A stretch of DNA of 64,000 nucleotides from Entophlyctis helioformis (Eukaryota; Chytridiomycota; Chytridiomycetes; Chytridiales; Chytriomycetaceae), in assembly GCA_025526915.1 (NCBI GenBank), contig JAHLKH010000055.1:81853-145852 (forward strand), read 5' to 3'. Below, piece after piece: positions 44,162 to 55,435 of this stretch (position 1 is its first letter; each line of letters opens with the position of its first letter). Below the pieces are notes generated by a model that saw only the letters and a list, made by a program, of their open reading frames with translations, had not been told where the DNA came from and searched no databases. Made by a program: the position numbers and the translations under genes.

Positions 44162-46907
44162 ATGTCCGTCGATCCCCTCAACCCGCGCGCACAGCTCGGC
44201 TCGCTCATCGACGGCGGCCGCATCCGCCTCGTCTCCATCCTCGGCGAGGGCTCGTTCGCCGTCGTCTTCCTGGGCCGCGACACCGCCTCAAACGCCTCGT
44301 ACGCCGTAAAGTGCCTGTACAAGATGGGCCTCTCCAAGGACCAGCTCGCCCTGCAGCTGCGCGAGGCCGACATGCTCGCCTCGCTCGCCCACCACCCGCA
44401 CGTCGTGCGCCTCCACAAGACCCTGCAGACCCCCGACTTTGTGTTCCTGGTCCTCGAGCGCTGCCAGACCGACCTGTTCGACGCCATCATGCGCTGCGAG
44501 GGCTTCTCCGAGCCCGCCGCCCGCCGCCTCTTTGCCCAGCTCGTCGACGCCGTCGCCGCCGCACACGCCGCCCACATCTTCCACCGCGACCTCAAGCCCG
44601 AAAACGTGCTCATTGCCCACCCGGGCGACGCCTTTGTCGAGTCCGCCCTCGCCGTCAAGCTCACAGACTTTGGCCTCGCCACCTCGGACGCCCTCTCGAC
44701 AGAGTTTGGCTGCGGCTCCGTGCGCTACATGGCCCCAGAGTGTCTGGCTTCCAACGCCGCCGGCAGATCCACCACCAGCGGGGCCGCCGCTTCCATGCCC
44801 GGCGCGCTCCGCCCCGCCCCCTACTCGCCCGCCGCCAACGACGTCTGGTCCCTCGGCGTCATCCTCATCAACCTGCTCACGGGCAAGAACCCGTGGGTCG
44901 AGCCGTCGCCCAAGGACAAGCACTTTTACGCTCACATGCTCACGCCGCACCACCGCGCCGCCCCGGCCGCCTCCTCCTTCTCCTCCGGCATCGCCATTGC
45001 CGGCCGCTCCGCCTCGACCCGCCCGCTGTCGGCGCACGGCCACGGTGCACCACAGCCCCGCCGCCAGGACTCGTTCCAGGTGCAGTTTGGCTTCTCGGAC
45101 GAGCTGTGCGCGCTGCTGCGCCGCGTCTTTGACCTCGAGCCGCGCAACCGCCCGTCCGCCGCAGAGCTCAACGTGCTCGTCGACGCCATCCCGCAGCTCA
45201 TGCAGGTTCCAAGCCCGCCCTGCCCCCGACCCCCGTCACCCCGTCGTCGGCCGCCTCGCACGTGTACCGCCCCCCGCAGCACCAGCAGCACCAGCAGCAC
45301 CAGCCGTCGTCTTCGCAGCACCTGCATCCGTCGTCGTGCCACCCGCAGCCCATGTCGGTGCCCAGACCGTCTGCGCACCACTACACGTCGTCGTCGTCGG
45401 CCGTCGCTGCCTCGCTGCTGTCGCCCTTTTCCGTCACAACAGCCGCGGCTGCCTCGGCTGCTCTGCGTGCACGGCCCCTGACGGCCGCCATGGCTGCATC
45501 GCCCGCATCCGTCGCGTCCACCACGCTGTTCTCGCCCGACGCGCACTCGACCTTGGCCAGCCAGATGCGCGCGCCTTTGACGCCGTCTGCCCCTGCCTCT
45601 GCCACTGCTGCTTCGGCTGCTTCCGCTGCCGCTTCGGATGCCTCTGCCACGCCCATGGCCGCGACGCCGTCGATTGTCATGGACAGCTGGGCTGACGCCT
45701 CGGACTCGGATCTGCTGCTGTTCGACATGGAGCACTCGGTGGCACCTGCTGCGCCACCCGCATCGGCGTCGTCCGCGGCTGCTGCCGCGTCGTCGACTGC
45801 GTCGTCCGTCTCCAACAACGCCCCGGCGTCCGTGTCGGCCCTCGCCGCCATGTCTGCCATGTCCGCCATGTCGCTGGCCTCGGCCATCAACTCTGCCGCT
45901 CCGTCCACGTTTGACGCCACTGCTGCTGCGCCACCTGGCCCGCACCACGCCCACACCGCACTCTTCTCATGCCCACTCGCACCATGTGCACCACCACCAG
46001 CAACCGCCTGCAACGTCCGCGTCGGTGCTGAGTCCCTTTGCACGCGGTATCTCCAAAAAGGCTCCTCGGCGCCGCCCAAATGCTAACAGCACCACCACGC
46101 CCACCCCCACCTCGTCGACCTCGACCCCCGCCTCGTCGTCGTCGTCGTCGTCGTCGTCCTCCTCCTCCTCGGCCGCTGCTCCTTCTGGTGGTGCTGTCTC
46201 AATCCCGCCCTCGTCCCTCCAGCAGCAGCAACAACACATCCCCCACATCAACACCCCCCTCTCGCCTCCTTTGCACATTCTTGCCGCCACACCGGCAGGC
46301 GTCTCGGCAGCAGCACCCGCCTCTTCGCTGCTCTTTGCAACTCATCCTGCCGCAGCCATGGCCAATGGCATCTCGACCGCTTCATCATCCACCGCGTCAT
46401 CGTGGGACTCGCTCTCAACTTCGTCCTCTACGACGCTGACGACCCCCAACTCGCCTGCCACCGCAGAAGCAGCCAGCCGCAACAGCAACCGCAACAGCAT
46501 CCTCCGCTTCCGCTGCGCCTGCCACTGTAATGGCCCCGTTCCCGTTCCCAACCATCACATCGTCCATGGACCTTCTCGCGTCCGTGGCAGCGTCCAACAA
46601 AAAGGCCGCTCCGACTGCCCTGGTCACATCCCGCCGCACGCGTCGCCACCGCCGCACCTCGGCCGCTGAAGGATTCGCGCTGATGGCTGCGGTCACGGCA
46701 GTCACCCACCCCATCGCCGTGGCGTCCAAGACGCAGCCAACGTCGCCGGCTTCCCAGCCAGCCGCTGCTGCTGCTGCCGCACCCGTCTTTGCATTCCAGC
46801 ACCAGCAACACCAGCGGCCCGACATTCTCCAGAACGCGATCCACGGCCTGCGTACGATCCTGTTTGAAATGGCTGACCCGCCGGCCACGGACCGATCCCA
46901 GGTCTGA
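44162..46907 (+). CDS. Serine/threonine protein kinase, Ran1-like, with long Ser/Ala-rich tail
   Basis: Kinase domain at residues about 20-350: ILGEGSFAVVFLGRD, YAVKCLYK, HRDLKPENVLI, LTDFGLAT, FGCGSVRYMAPEC, ANDVWSLGVILINLLTGKNPW and RVFDLEPRNRPSAAEL. The GCGSVRYMAPEC string places it with Ran1/Sks1-type fungal kinases and with the kinase at 29968. It starts MSVDPLNPRAQLGSLI. Beyond IPQLMQ (about 45205) coding continues in other frames: SKPALPPTPVTPSSAASHVY..., then HHVHHHQQPPATSAS...GISKKAPRRRP..., then ATASSASAAPATVMAPFPF... to MADPPATDRSQV. Three one-base breaks (about 45207, 45960, 46470) separate these. The tail is His/Gln/Ser/Ala-rich and probably disordered. If the breaks are real the protein ends soon after the kinase domain. 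Confidence 0.85.
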
Positions 46908-47435
46908 CGACGCTCACGCCCACGCCACGCCCAACCGTAACCAAGAAAAAACCACCTATTGCACATTGTCGGACTCGTTCCCCAAGCCAGTCTCTCTCTC
47001 TCTCTCTCTCTCACCGACCTCCCGCTCTTCTCACACCACATATTCCGTCTCGTCCTCCTCCCCCTATCCCTTTTCCTGTCTTTGTTGACCACACGCTCGA
47101 CGAGCCTCCCACGATCGCGGGTCCGTCCTCTCCCCCCTCCTCGCTACTCTTGTACTCGTCTGTTCTTTCCAACCTGTCTCTTTTCTCTCTCTCTTTTCTT
47201 TCTTGTTTTTTTCCCAACCGTCGTTGCCCACACAATACAGATATGGTCTCTATCCCTCGTATCCCCCTCGTATCCGTCGTATCGTTGGTTCAAGTGTGCG
47301 GCATGTGTGGGCCAGGCAGTCGGGGAGACGCGATGCATGTGACCATGGTCAATTGGGAGTATATTGTGCAAGATGCGTTGGTGATGGATGCAGCAAGAGG
47401 AGCGAAGCAAAGGGAGAGGCGAGGCGAGGAGTCGA

Positions 47436-48745
47436 TCACTCTGACGGCGACGTCGACGTCGACGGTGACTGCGACTGCGACTGCGAGCCGGACCGCGCGG
47501 GCACGAGGCCGTTGGGCGTGGCAAACGGAATACCGGGCATGATGAGTAGCCGAAGCAGCCGGCGAACGGCGACAACACACGGTCGATGGCGACAATGACC
47601 GAGTTGCCCACGCGCACGGCGCCTACGAGGCCTGTGTAGCGGTTGGCTGAGCCGACTGGCTGCTGCTGCTGCTGTTGGGGCTGTTGCTGCTGGGTGGACT
47701 GTGGGCGGATGAACGGGTTTGATGGCGAAAAGTCGAGTACAATGTCGAAGCCAGGGAGCAGCGTGTTGACGCGAACAATCTGGCCCTGGCCCTGCTGTTG
47801 CTGGCCGCCTTGCTGCTGTGTGCCTTGCTGCTGGGTGCCTTGCTGCGATCCCTGCTGCTGACCACCCTGCTGCGATCCCTGCTGCTGACCACCCTGCTGC
47901 GATCCCTGCTCAAACGGCGCGGTCTGCTGCGTTCCCGCCGTCTGCGTCGATCCCTGCGTTGATCCCTGCTGCTGCTGCGACGACGACGACGGACGACGTT
48001 CCCTTTGTTCCCAGCGTCGATCCCTGCTGTTGGGACGATGGCGACCCACCAGACGTCGACCCACCCACGGGCCGCGCAAACAGCTGCGCAGGCAACGGCA
48101 CATCCGTCCCGTTGTGCACGTGGTACAACACCAGCTTGCCCAGCGCCTCGGTCTCGTCCTCGAAAAACCGCAGCAGCGGTGCTGGCATCGCTGACACGGC
48201 CGCGTCCGTCGGCGCAAACAACGTCACGGACACTGACGGGTCGTCCACAGACTGCTCGCTTGGGCTGCCTGCAGGATACGTCGGAGGGCGGTGAAGTTTG
48301 GCGCGGTTGACAGGTAGGATGACAGCGACTGTTGCTGCTGGGGTTGCGGTGGCTGTTGCTGGGGAGGGATCTGCTGAGGTGGCTGCTGCTGAGGGAGCTG
48401 CTGGGGAGGTTGCTGCTGAGGAGGCTGCTGGGGTGGCTGCTGCTGAGGAGGCTGCTGCACAGTCGTCGGCACCTGCTGGCCAGGCACCTGCGGGAACAGA
48501 TCCGCACCTTGCTGGGTCTGACGGCGCCAGAGCAGAGCGCGTCGAGTCATGGACGCCTTGCCCGTCGGTGTGGCCGTTGGCGTCGACATGCCGCCCGTTG
48601 TTGTCGCTGTCGATGAGCCGCCGGTTGGAGTCGGCGTCGACGAGCCGCCTGCTGCGCCAGACGGCGTTGCCAGCGGTGTGCTGGCGGCGGCTGTCAGCGA
48701 GAAGCCAGACGCGAGGAGGGCAATGACGATCGTGGTGATGGGTGC
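47436..48745 (-). CDS. Secreted fasciclin (FAS1)-domain protein A, frame broken
   Basis: Paralogue of protein B (55008-56549). Signal peptide MAPITTIVIALLASGFSLTA, then a Ser/Thr/Pro region and a PPQQ-rich stretch. The FAS1 domain is split: the first part reads VTLFAPTDAAVSAMPAPLL and LGKLVLYHVHNGTDV (about 48250-48100), and the second part VGNSVIVAIDRVLSPF (about 47580), separated by Gln-Gly repeats. Three one-base breaks, about 48265 (CCC), 47990 (GGG) and 47545, interrupt it, while copy B is clean. It is either a decaying copy or a poorly resolved repeat. FAS1 proteins act in adhesion at the cell surface. Confidence 0.75.
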
Positions 48746-48838
48746 CATGGCTGGTTGACTGTGCTGTGCTGTGCTGTGCTGTGTTCGACCGACCAGACGA
48801 TCTGGATAGAGACGGATGCACGCACAGATGCCGCCGTC

Positions 48839-48845
48839 TTTTATA
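48839..48845 (-). promoter_or_regulatory. TATA box of FAS1 gene A
   Basis: TATAAAA on the minus strand, about 95 bp upstream of the start codon; conserved in copy B. Confidence 0.6.
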
Positions 48846-49190
48846 GCCAAGACAGGGATGGCAGCACAGTCAGCGCAGCGGGTGCAGCCTGAAAGCATCC
48901 GTGCACAGCGACTGCTTGCTGGCCTGTGGTGGTGTCATGGGAATGTGACGATGTGGCGACAGACAGCCGTCATGCGCATGATGCATGTGTGTGCGTCACT
49001 GTGCCGAGAGTGTGTGTGTGTCGTCATAGAAAGCCTGCGTGTCTGTCTGCGTGGCATCGCAGCCCACACATGCGATCAGCAGCCCCGTCGCCAGCAGCCA
49101 GCCACGGGCAGCATGCTTTGTGCACGCCGTGCGCTTGCTTTGCGCAACTCCCACAAGCAGATCGCAGCGACCCGATCGACGGCAGCGCAC

Positions 49191-50779
49191 ATGGCCACGG
49201 CAACAACACTCGACGAGTTGCGTCTGCTGGCAGACATGAGCAGCCGCGGCGCCTGTCCACGCTGCTCGGGTGCGTCAGCCGCTCCGTGCCGCCCTCTTGC
49301 TTGCTTGCTCGCTCTGTGTATGCATGCACGCTGACACACACCACACACACACACACACACACGCAGGCTTTGGCTTCATCCACACGTCCGTCGAGAAGCA
49401 CGACCGGCCAGGCACGCTGCGCTGCAAACGCTGCATCGACTGCAAGGTGTGCGACGGCTCGGGCGTCACCATCGGCGTCGTGGGCTGCAAGCGCTGCAAC
49501 GGTGCGTCTCGCCTGCATGCGTCTGTCTGCATCTGTGTTGGTGCACTCGACTCGCCTCGACTCGACTCGCTGACCACCGCCATCGCACTGTCCAGCTCGC
49601 GGCTTCATCCACTCTGCACGGGCTGCTCAGCCGCACACGCTGCCTGAACAGACAAAGTGCTTTGACTGCGAGGAATGCAAAGGTGTGTGTGTGGTGTGTG
49701 TGTGTGGTGTGTGGTGTGGTGTGTGTGTGTGTGTGCCTGTCTGTGTGGCATCCCAGCAGATGGCTCACTCGCCACCGTCGTGGACAGACTGCAAAGGCGA
49801 GTGCGTGCTGGACCCAAAACGCCTGCAAGAGCTCAAGAAGCACCGCGATCACCAGCAGTCGACGCAGCCAGCATCCGGCCTCAGCAGCGGTGGCATCGGC
49901 AGCAGCGGCGGCGGCACGACGGTTGTGCAGATCACCAACCGCAACACGCTCTTCTCGCTGTCGCCCAACGTCCTCACACTGCCGCCCATGGTCCCCGACC
50001 TCCCACACCTCTCCGACGCAAACGCACAAACACGGTGGTCCGTGCAGCCGGCGCTGATCCACCCGCACATGATGGGCGTGCTGGGCGTGCCCATCGACGA
50101 GACCATCTACGCGGCCATGCTCAGCGTCACGGCTGCCAGCGTGCCCGTTGGCGATGCCGCGCATCCGTACAAACGCAAGACGCTCGTGTCGACGGATGAG
50201 ACGGCCGGTCCGTGTCCGCGCTGCGATGGCGCTGGGTTCCGCCATGACAGCTCTGTCAAGCACGATCGCAAAAAGGGCGAAAAGTGCAAGAACTGCACTG
50301 CCTGCAAAGGTGGTGCCGTGGTTGGTGGTATCATGCGAGTGTTGGACTGACAGATCGCTTGACGGTGTGGACTGACTGGATTGTGTGCACAGTGTGTAAC
50401 GCGACAGGCAAAGTGGTTGGCAAGCGAGCGTGTCCCACCTGCGACAGTGAGTGTCCACGCCCATGCATCGGCTGTCCTGCTGTCTCTCCCCACTTCTTCT
50501 CTCTCTTGCAACTCGCACGCTTGGCTGACCATCAACACACGGCCATCCACAGCCAAGGGATTCGTGCACGGCTCCACCGAACGCGACCACGACGCCCCAC
50601 AACACCTGCGCTGCTTCTTCTGCAAAGACTGTGCAACGTGTCGCGGGTCGGGTCTCATCAGCATCTCAACGTTGTCGGCATCGCCGTCACCGTCGCGACC
50701 CATGCTGCGCCGACCCGAAGACCGGCTTGCCAATGCGCGCGACTCGCTCATCCGGCCGCCCCTCGCTCCTCATCCGTGA
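49191..50779 (+). CDS. CxxCxGxG-type zinc-ribbon repeat protein, copy 1
   Basis: Protein with two paired arrays of DnaJ-like Cys motifs but no J domain. Exons 49191-49269, 49367-49501, 49596-about 49684, about 49757-50309, 50393-50446 and 50553-50779. First array: CPRCSGFGFIHTSVEKHDR, then CKRCIDCKVCDGSGVTIG, CKRCNARGFIHS and CFDCEECKG. Second array: CPRCDGAGFRHDSSVKHDR, CKNCTACKVCNATGKVVGK, CPTCDTKGFVHGS and CFFCKDCATCRGSGL. Each array could bind several zinc ions. A linker of about 150 residues between them has Leu/Pro-rich hydrophobic patches (TLFSLSPNVLTLPPMVPDLP). No signal peptide. An upstream in-frame Met at 49111 is possible. Divergent from FAS1 gene A, so the two may be co-regulated. 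Function unknown; protein-folding or RNA binding is a guess. Confidence 0.75.
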
Positions 50780-51031
50780 CCTCCCTCCTCCTCTATATAA
50801 ACATGTCATGTTGGCATATGTAACGGTGGTCGAAGTCCGCCTTGCCATCACAGCTTGTGTTTGCGACGCTGTGTCCAGTGCACAAGCAAAATTTGATGGC
50901 TGTTCTTAACTGCGACAGTGAAGCATCCCCAATGCACGCATACGGCATCTGGCCATGAATGGCGCTGTCTGTGGCTGGCAGAGGTGCACTGCATGAATAT
51001 GTATTGAGAAAGAACGAACAGAAAATAGGTA

Positions 51032-51448
51032 TCAGCGACGAGCAAGGAGGTCAACAGCGACCTCGTCGTCGGTCTTGCCAAAGGTTCCGGCCGGGTCCCG
51101 TTCCCGCTCCGTCGCAATGAGGATACGCATAATATCAGAGGTGCTTGCAGCAGGAGTCGTGGTGGCGGCGGCAGGCGTAGCGGCAGTTGGTGCCATTGCG
51201 ATAACCGCAGAGTCCTCAGCCACAGCCGTCGAGTATGCTGGCGGCGGGTATGCTGGTGCCGCATACGCCGCCTGCGGATTCAAGCTGGTCGCATTGCCGG
51301 GATTCGCTTGTTGGCCGTTCTCCATGTGTGCGAGCTCCTCTTGCTTTGCGTCTTGCTTCTCTATCATAACTTGCATTCTGATGCAGCTGCCGACGAGAGC
51401 GATGACGAAGAAGACCAAGACGAAGATGATGGACGAGATACCGGCCAT
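51032..51448 (-). CDS. Small single-pass membrane protein, array member 1
   Basis: 138 residues. N-terminal membrane segment (SSIIFVLVFFVIALVGSCI) preceded by almost no extracellular sequence, then a charged EKQDAKQEEL region, a Pro/Ala-rich middle with AYPPPAYS (a PPxY motif that could bind WW domains), and the family C-terminus IMRILIATERERDPAGTFGK followed by TDDEVAVDLLARR. First of four related genes in one direction. The upstream DNA (51490-52140) is also repeated. I do not recognise the family. Confidence 0.7.
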   Translation of the reverse strand: MAGISSIIFVLVFFVIALVGSCIRMQVMIEKQDAKQEELAHMENGQQANPGNATSLNPQAAYAAPAYPPPAYSTAVAEDSAVIAMAPTAATPAAATTTPAASTSDIMRILIATERERDPAGTFGKTDDEVAVDLLARR

Positions 51449-52147
51449 GTTGGATGTTGTTGTTGCTGTTGCTGTTGTCGATGATGTCGATGATGTGGCA
51501 AGTGAGCTGCAATTTAAACGAAATGTGCCGTGCGCCAAGTGCTGCTTGGCTTGCTTGGCTGCTGCTTGGCATCCTTCACCAGCAATCTGCACAAACGATC
51601 CAGGCAGATGCAAAAATGCCAGTGCACCAAGCGGCAGTTTCAATCGTGCACGTTTAGCCACTCACAAACCTGCGGCATGCCATGCATCGTGTGGCTGCCC
51701 ATGGATTTGTTGGTGCTGCAGTCATCTGGACAGCAAAGCAGCACTCTGCTTGCCAGTCGCAGATGCTGTGCACGCTGGATGTCGTCTGTGCTCGTGCGCA
51801 TCTTCAGCTGCAGTCTGGCTGCACTCTGTCTGCTTGACGGCTCTGTGCGGTGCCTCAACGGGCTGCTGGATGGCAGCTGCACGTTCGTCGGGCTGTTGGC
51901 TGGCAGGGATGTGCGACAGATGTGCACAGTGCAAGGCGTTCACAGTGCGAGACGCGCAGTTGGCTGTCAAGGCAGACTGGCAGGCAGCAGCAGTCCATGC
52001 CGTGCAGATCGTGCCGACGGCTTCTTGGCTCTGCTGTGTGCACAGTGGCAACAACCGTTTGGCAGTAGCACTCCAACAGGCACTTGAACGATGGTTGCGG
52101 CACACTTCATGACTATGTATTGGTAATGGACAAGCAGGCAACGGCGA

Positions 52148-52627
52148 TCAGCGGCGAGCAAGAAGCACACTGGCGACCTCGTCGTCGGTCTTGCCGGCCG
52201 TTCCTATGGGGTCTCGCTGGCGCTCAGTCGCAATGAGGATACGCATCATGTCGGCGGCACTTGCAGCTGGAGTGGCGGCAGGAGTCGCAGCAGGAGTCAC
52301 AAGAGGAACGACAGGCGTCGACAAAGGAGGAACCAAACCGTTCACAGCAGCAGGCGGCGGGTATGCAGGTGCGGCGTACATCGGCAGCTGGTCGTGCTGC
52401 TGGCGTTCAAGCATTGACTGTTGGTTCAAGCTGGCCGCATAGGCGAGATTCGCTTGCTGGCTGCTCTCGATGTAGGCAAGCGACGCCTTGCGCTCTTCTT
52501 CGCGGCGCTGGTATTGGAGACAGGAACCGACAATTGAGGCGACGACGATGAGGCCGAAGATGACAAAGAAGATGGTCATCACCGTCTGGGCCTGGCTGAA
52601 CGACGAATCGAGTCTTGACTGGTCCAT
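52148..52627 (-). CDS. Small single-pass membrane protein, array member 2
   Basis: 159 residues. MDQSRLDSSFSQAQ outside, membrane segment TIFFVIFGLIVVASIVGSCL, basic/acidic QYQRREEERKASLAYIESS, then a Pro/Ala-rich middle (YAAPAYPPPA and TPAATPAATPAASAAD repeats) and the shared end RILIATERQRDPIGTAGK then TDDEVASVLLARR. About 70% or more alike to member 4 over most of its length, and less to members 1 and 3. Unknown function. Confidence 0.7.
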   Translation of the reverse strand: MDQSRLDSSFSQAQTVMTIFFVIFGLIVVASIVGSCLQYQRREEERKASLAYIESSQQANLAYAASLNQQSMLERQQHDQLPMYAAPAYPPPAAVNGLVPPLSTPVVPLVTPAATPAATPAASAADMMRILIATERQRDPIGTAGKTDDEVASVLLARR

Positions 52628-53328
52628 CTTGGATGTTGTTGTTGCTGCTGTTGTCGAAGTGTCGATGATGTGGCAAGTGAGCTGCAATTTAAACGAAATG
52701 TGCCGTGCGCCAAGTGCTGCTTGGCTTGCTTGGCTGCTTCTTGGCATCCTTCACCAGCAATCTGCACAAACGATCCAGGCAGATGCAAAAATGCCGACTT
52801 GTCCAAGGTGGCAGTTTCAATCGTGCACGTTGAACCACTCAACACCTGCGGCATGCCACGCATCGTGTGGCTGCACATGGATTTGTTGGTGCTGCAGACA
52901 GCTCGACAGCAAAGCAGCACTCTGCTTGCCAGTCGCAGATGCTGTGCACGCTGGATCTCGTCTGTGCGTGTGCGCATCTTCAGCTGCAGTCTGGCTGCAC
53001 TCTGTCTGCTTGATGGCTCTGTGCGGTGCCTCAACGGGCTGCTGGATGGCAGCTGCACGTTCGTCGGGCTGTTGGCTGGCAGGGATGTGCGACAGATGTG
53101 CACAGTGCAAGGCGTTCACAGTGCGAGACGCGCAGTTGGCCGTCAAGACAGACTGGCACAGGCAGCAGCAGCAGTCCATGCCGAGCAGATCGTGCCGACG
53201 GCTCCTTGGCTCTGCTGTGTGCACAGTGGCAACAACCGTTTGGCAGTAGCCCTCCAACAGGCACTTGAACGATGGTTGCGGCACACTTCATGACTATGTA
53301 TTGGTAATGGACAAGCAGGCAACGGCGA

Positions 53329-53739
53329 TCAGCGGCGAGCAAGAAGCACACTGGCGACCTCGTCGTCGGTCTTGCCGGCCGTTCCTATGGGGTCTCGCTG
53401 GCGCTCAGTCGCAATGACCGTGCGCAGCATGTCGGTCGTGCTCGTTTCAGCAGGAGCCGACGGGAATGCAGCCGACGGGAAAGGAGGTGTGGCATACATC
53501 GACTGCTGGCTCTGCTGCGAACCCTCGGGTTGTGGCTGTTGGTTCAGGCTGGCAGCATTGTCGAGATTCGCATGCCGAGTGCTCTCGATGAAGGCGAGCG
53601 CCGTCTTCTGCCTTGTGAGGCGACGCCTGTAAGCAACGACGGAGCAGGCAAGAACGGCGACGACGACGAGGCTCCAGACGGCAAAGAAGCCAATCAGCAG
53701 TATATAGGCCGGATCAGACGACGGTCCATTGCTGTCCAT
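53329..53739 (-). CDS. Small single-pass membrane protein, array member 3
   Basis: 136 residues. MDSNGPSSDPAY, then membrane segment ILLIGFFAVWSLVVVAVLAC, then basic YRRRLTRQK, Gln/Ser-rich middle and the shared C-terminus RTVIATERQRDPIGTAGK, TDDEVASVLLARR. The final ~25 codons match member 2 exactly at the protein level, while the N-terminal half is much more diverged. Its upstream DNA lacks the 0.6-kb repeat and instead resembles 50925-51000. Confidence 0.7.
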   Translation of the reverse strand: MDSNGPSSDPAYILLIGFFAVWSLVVVAVLACSVVAYRRRLTRQKTALAFIESTRHANLDNAASLNQQPQPEGSQQSQQSMYATPPFPSAAFPSAPAETSTTDMLRTVIATERQRDPIGTAGKTDDEVASVLLARR

Positions 53740-53930
53740 GCTGTTGCTGTTGTTGCTGCTGTTGCTGATATCTGGTGCACAAGCAATATTGGTGATGAGG
53801 CTGACAGTCACTCGAGGAGCAGACCTCAAACGGCATCTGGCATCTGGCCTTGAATGGCGCTGTCTACGGTTGTTCCAAGCATGCGCTCTATGGCTGTATG
53901 TATTGGTAATGGACAAGCAGGCAGCTGCAA

Positions 53931-54366
53931 TCAGCGGCGAGCAAGAAGCACACTGGCAACCTCGTCGTCGGTCTTGCCGGCCGTTCCTATGGGGTCTCGC
54001 TGGCGCTCAGTCGCAATGAGTACGCATCATGTCGGCGGCACTTGCAGCAGGAGCGGCGGAATGCAGCCGACGGTAAGGGAGCAGGCGTGACAAGGAGAAC
54101 ACGTTAAGCAGCGGCGGCGGGTATGCAGGTGCGGCGTACATCGGGCAGCGGCGGTTGCTGCTGGCGTTCAACGGCTGTTGGTTCAAGCTGGCCGCATAGG
54201 CGAGATTCGCTTGCTGGCTGCTCTCGATGTAGGCAAGCGACGCCTTTGTTCTGGCGCATTGCGACGCAACCGACAAGAGGCCGACATCATCATGGCCGAA
54301 GATGACAAAGAAGATGGTCATCACGTCTGGCTGGCCTGAACGACGATCGAGTCTTGACTGGTCCAT
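53931..54366 (-). pseudogene. Array member 4, degenerate copy of member 2
   Basis: Begins MDQSRLD like member 2 and keeps VMTIFFVIFG, ASLAYIESSQQANLAYAASL and MYAAPAYPPP. Several small deletions have removed half the membrane segment and shifted frame; the conserved end (TDDEVASVLLARR) is present in a different frame near 53935-54010. Too many changes for simple sequencing error. Confidence 0.75.
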
Positions 54367-55007
54367 CTTGGATGCTGTTGTTGCTGTTGCTGTTGTCGAT
54401 GTGTGGCAATGAGTGGCAATTAAAAAATTGTGATCGGCGTCAGGCTACTGGCTGTTTGCTGCTGCATCCTCACCAGCAATCTGCACAAAACGATCCAGGC
54501 AGATGCAAATGCCGACTCGTCCAAGTGCCAAAGGGCAGTTTCAATCGTGCACGTTGAACCACTCACAAACCTGCGGCATGCCACGCATCGTGTGGCTGCC
54601 CATGGATTTGTTGGTGCTGCAGTCATCTGGACAGCAAAGCAGCACTCTGCTTGCCAGTCGCAGATGCTGTGCACGCTGGATCTCGTCTGTGCTTGTGCGC
54701 ATCTTCAGCTGCAGTCTGGCTGCACTCTGTCTGCTTGATGGCTCTGTGCGGTGCCTCAACGGGCTGCTGGATGGCAGCTGCACGTTCGTCGCGCTGTTGG
54801 CTGGCAGGGATGTGCGACAGATGTGCACAGTGCAAGGCGTTCACAGTGCGAGACGCGCAGTTGGCCGTCAAGACAGACTGGCAGCAGCAGTCCATGCCGT
54901 GCAGATCGTGCCGACGGCTTCTTGGCTCTGCTATGTGCACATCGAATCTTGGCATCCATATGTGCAATTCATTCACTATTGCAACGGTACGTGACTGCAA
55001 GCGCTTC

Positions 55008-55372
55008 TCACGCACACGATGGCCTACTGCGACTGCGACTGCGACTGTGAGCCGGACGCGCGGGCACGAGGCCGTTGGGCGTGGCAAACGGAATGCCAGA
55101 GCACGATGAGTAGCCAATGCACCCGGCGAACGGCGACAGCACGTGATCAACAGCGACAATGACCGAGTTGCCCACGCGCACTGCGCCGACGAGGCCTGTG
55201 TTGCGGTTGGCTGAGCCGACGGGCTGCTGCTGGCCTGGCTGGATGCGCGTGAAGGGGTTCGATGGCGAAAAGTCGAGCACAATGTCAAAGCCGGAAAGAA
55301 GCGTGTCAACACGGACGAGCTGGCCGGGTTGCTGACCGCCCTGCTGCTGCTGCTGCTGACCACCTTGCTGGC

Positions 55373-55435
<63 letters not shown>

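Larger units (their letters stand above)
48451..50779. repeat. Segmental duplication, left copy (FAS1 5' half plus CxxC gene)
   Basis: Matches about 56255-58584 almost base for base, offset 7,804 rising to about 7,819 after a 15-bp insertion near 56900 and shifting again in microsatellites. Covers the first ~100 codons of the FAS1 gene, the shared divergent promoter and the whole CxxC gene, ending at its stop codon. Confidence 0.9.
51032..54950 (-). repeat. Four-copy tandem gene array with repeated upstream DNA
   Basis: Units of about 0.6-1.2 kb. The genes end in the same ATER(E/Q)RDPxGTxGKTDDEVA block. The 0.6-kb DNA upstream of members 1, 2 and 4 (51490-52130, 52670-53310, 54410-54945) is closely similar, more so than the coding regions in places. 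Confidence 0.85.

Noticed and set aside
43909..45132. 407-codon plus-strand frame rich in Arg and Pro
   Set aside because: Overlaps the kinase in another frame, composition is pure GC-bias, and no domain is seen.
50789..50802. CTATATAAAC, a TATA-like sequence on the plus strand after CxxC gene copy 1
   Set aside because: No gene follows on the plus strand; the next gene is on the minus strand and ends here. Possibly a polyadenylation or chance AT-rich site.
51530..54994. Repeated plus-strand frames reading LLVLQSSGQQSSTLLASRRC and relatives across the array
   Set aside because: They recur because the spacer DNA is duplicated. No start context, signal or domain, and frames differ between copies, so I do not call them genes.
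55373..55432. CRISPR-like array from regular repeats
   Set aside because: It is a CTG/CAG trinucleotide run coding for glutamine, without spacers, in a eukaryotic genome.
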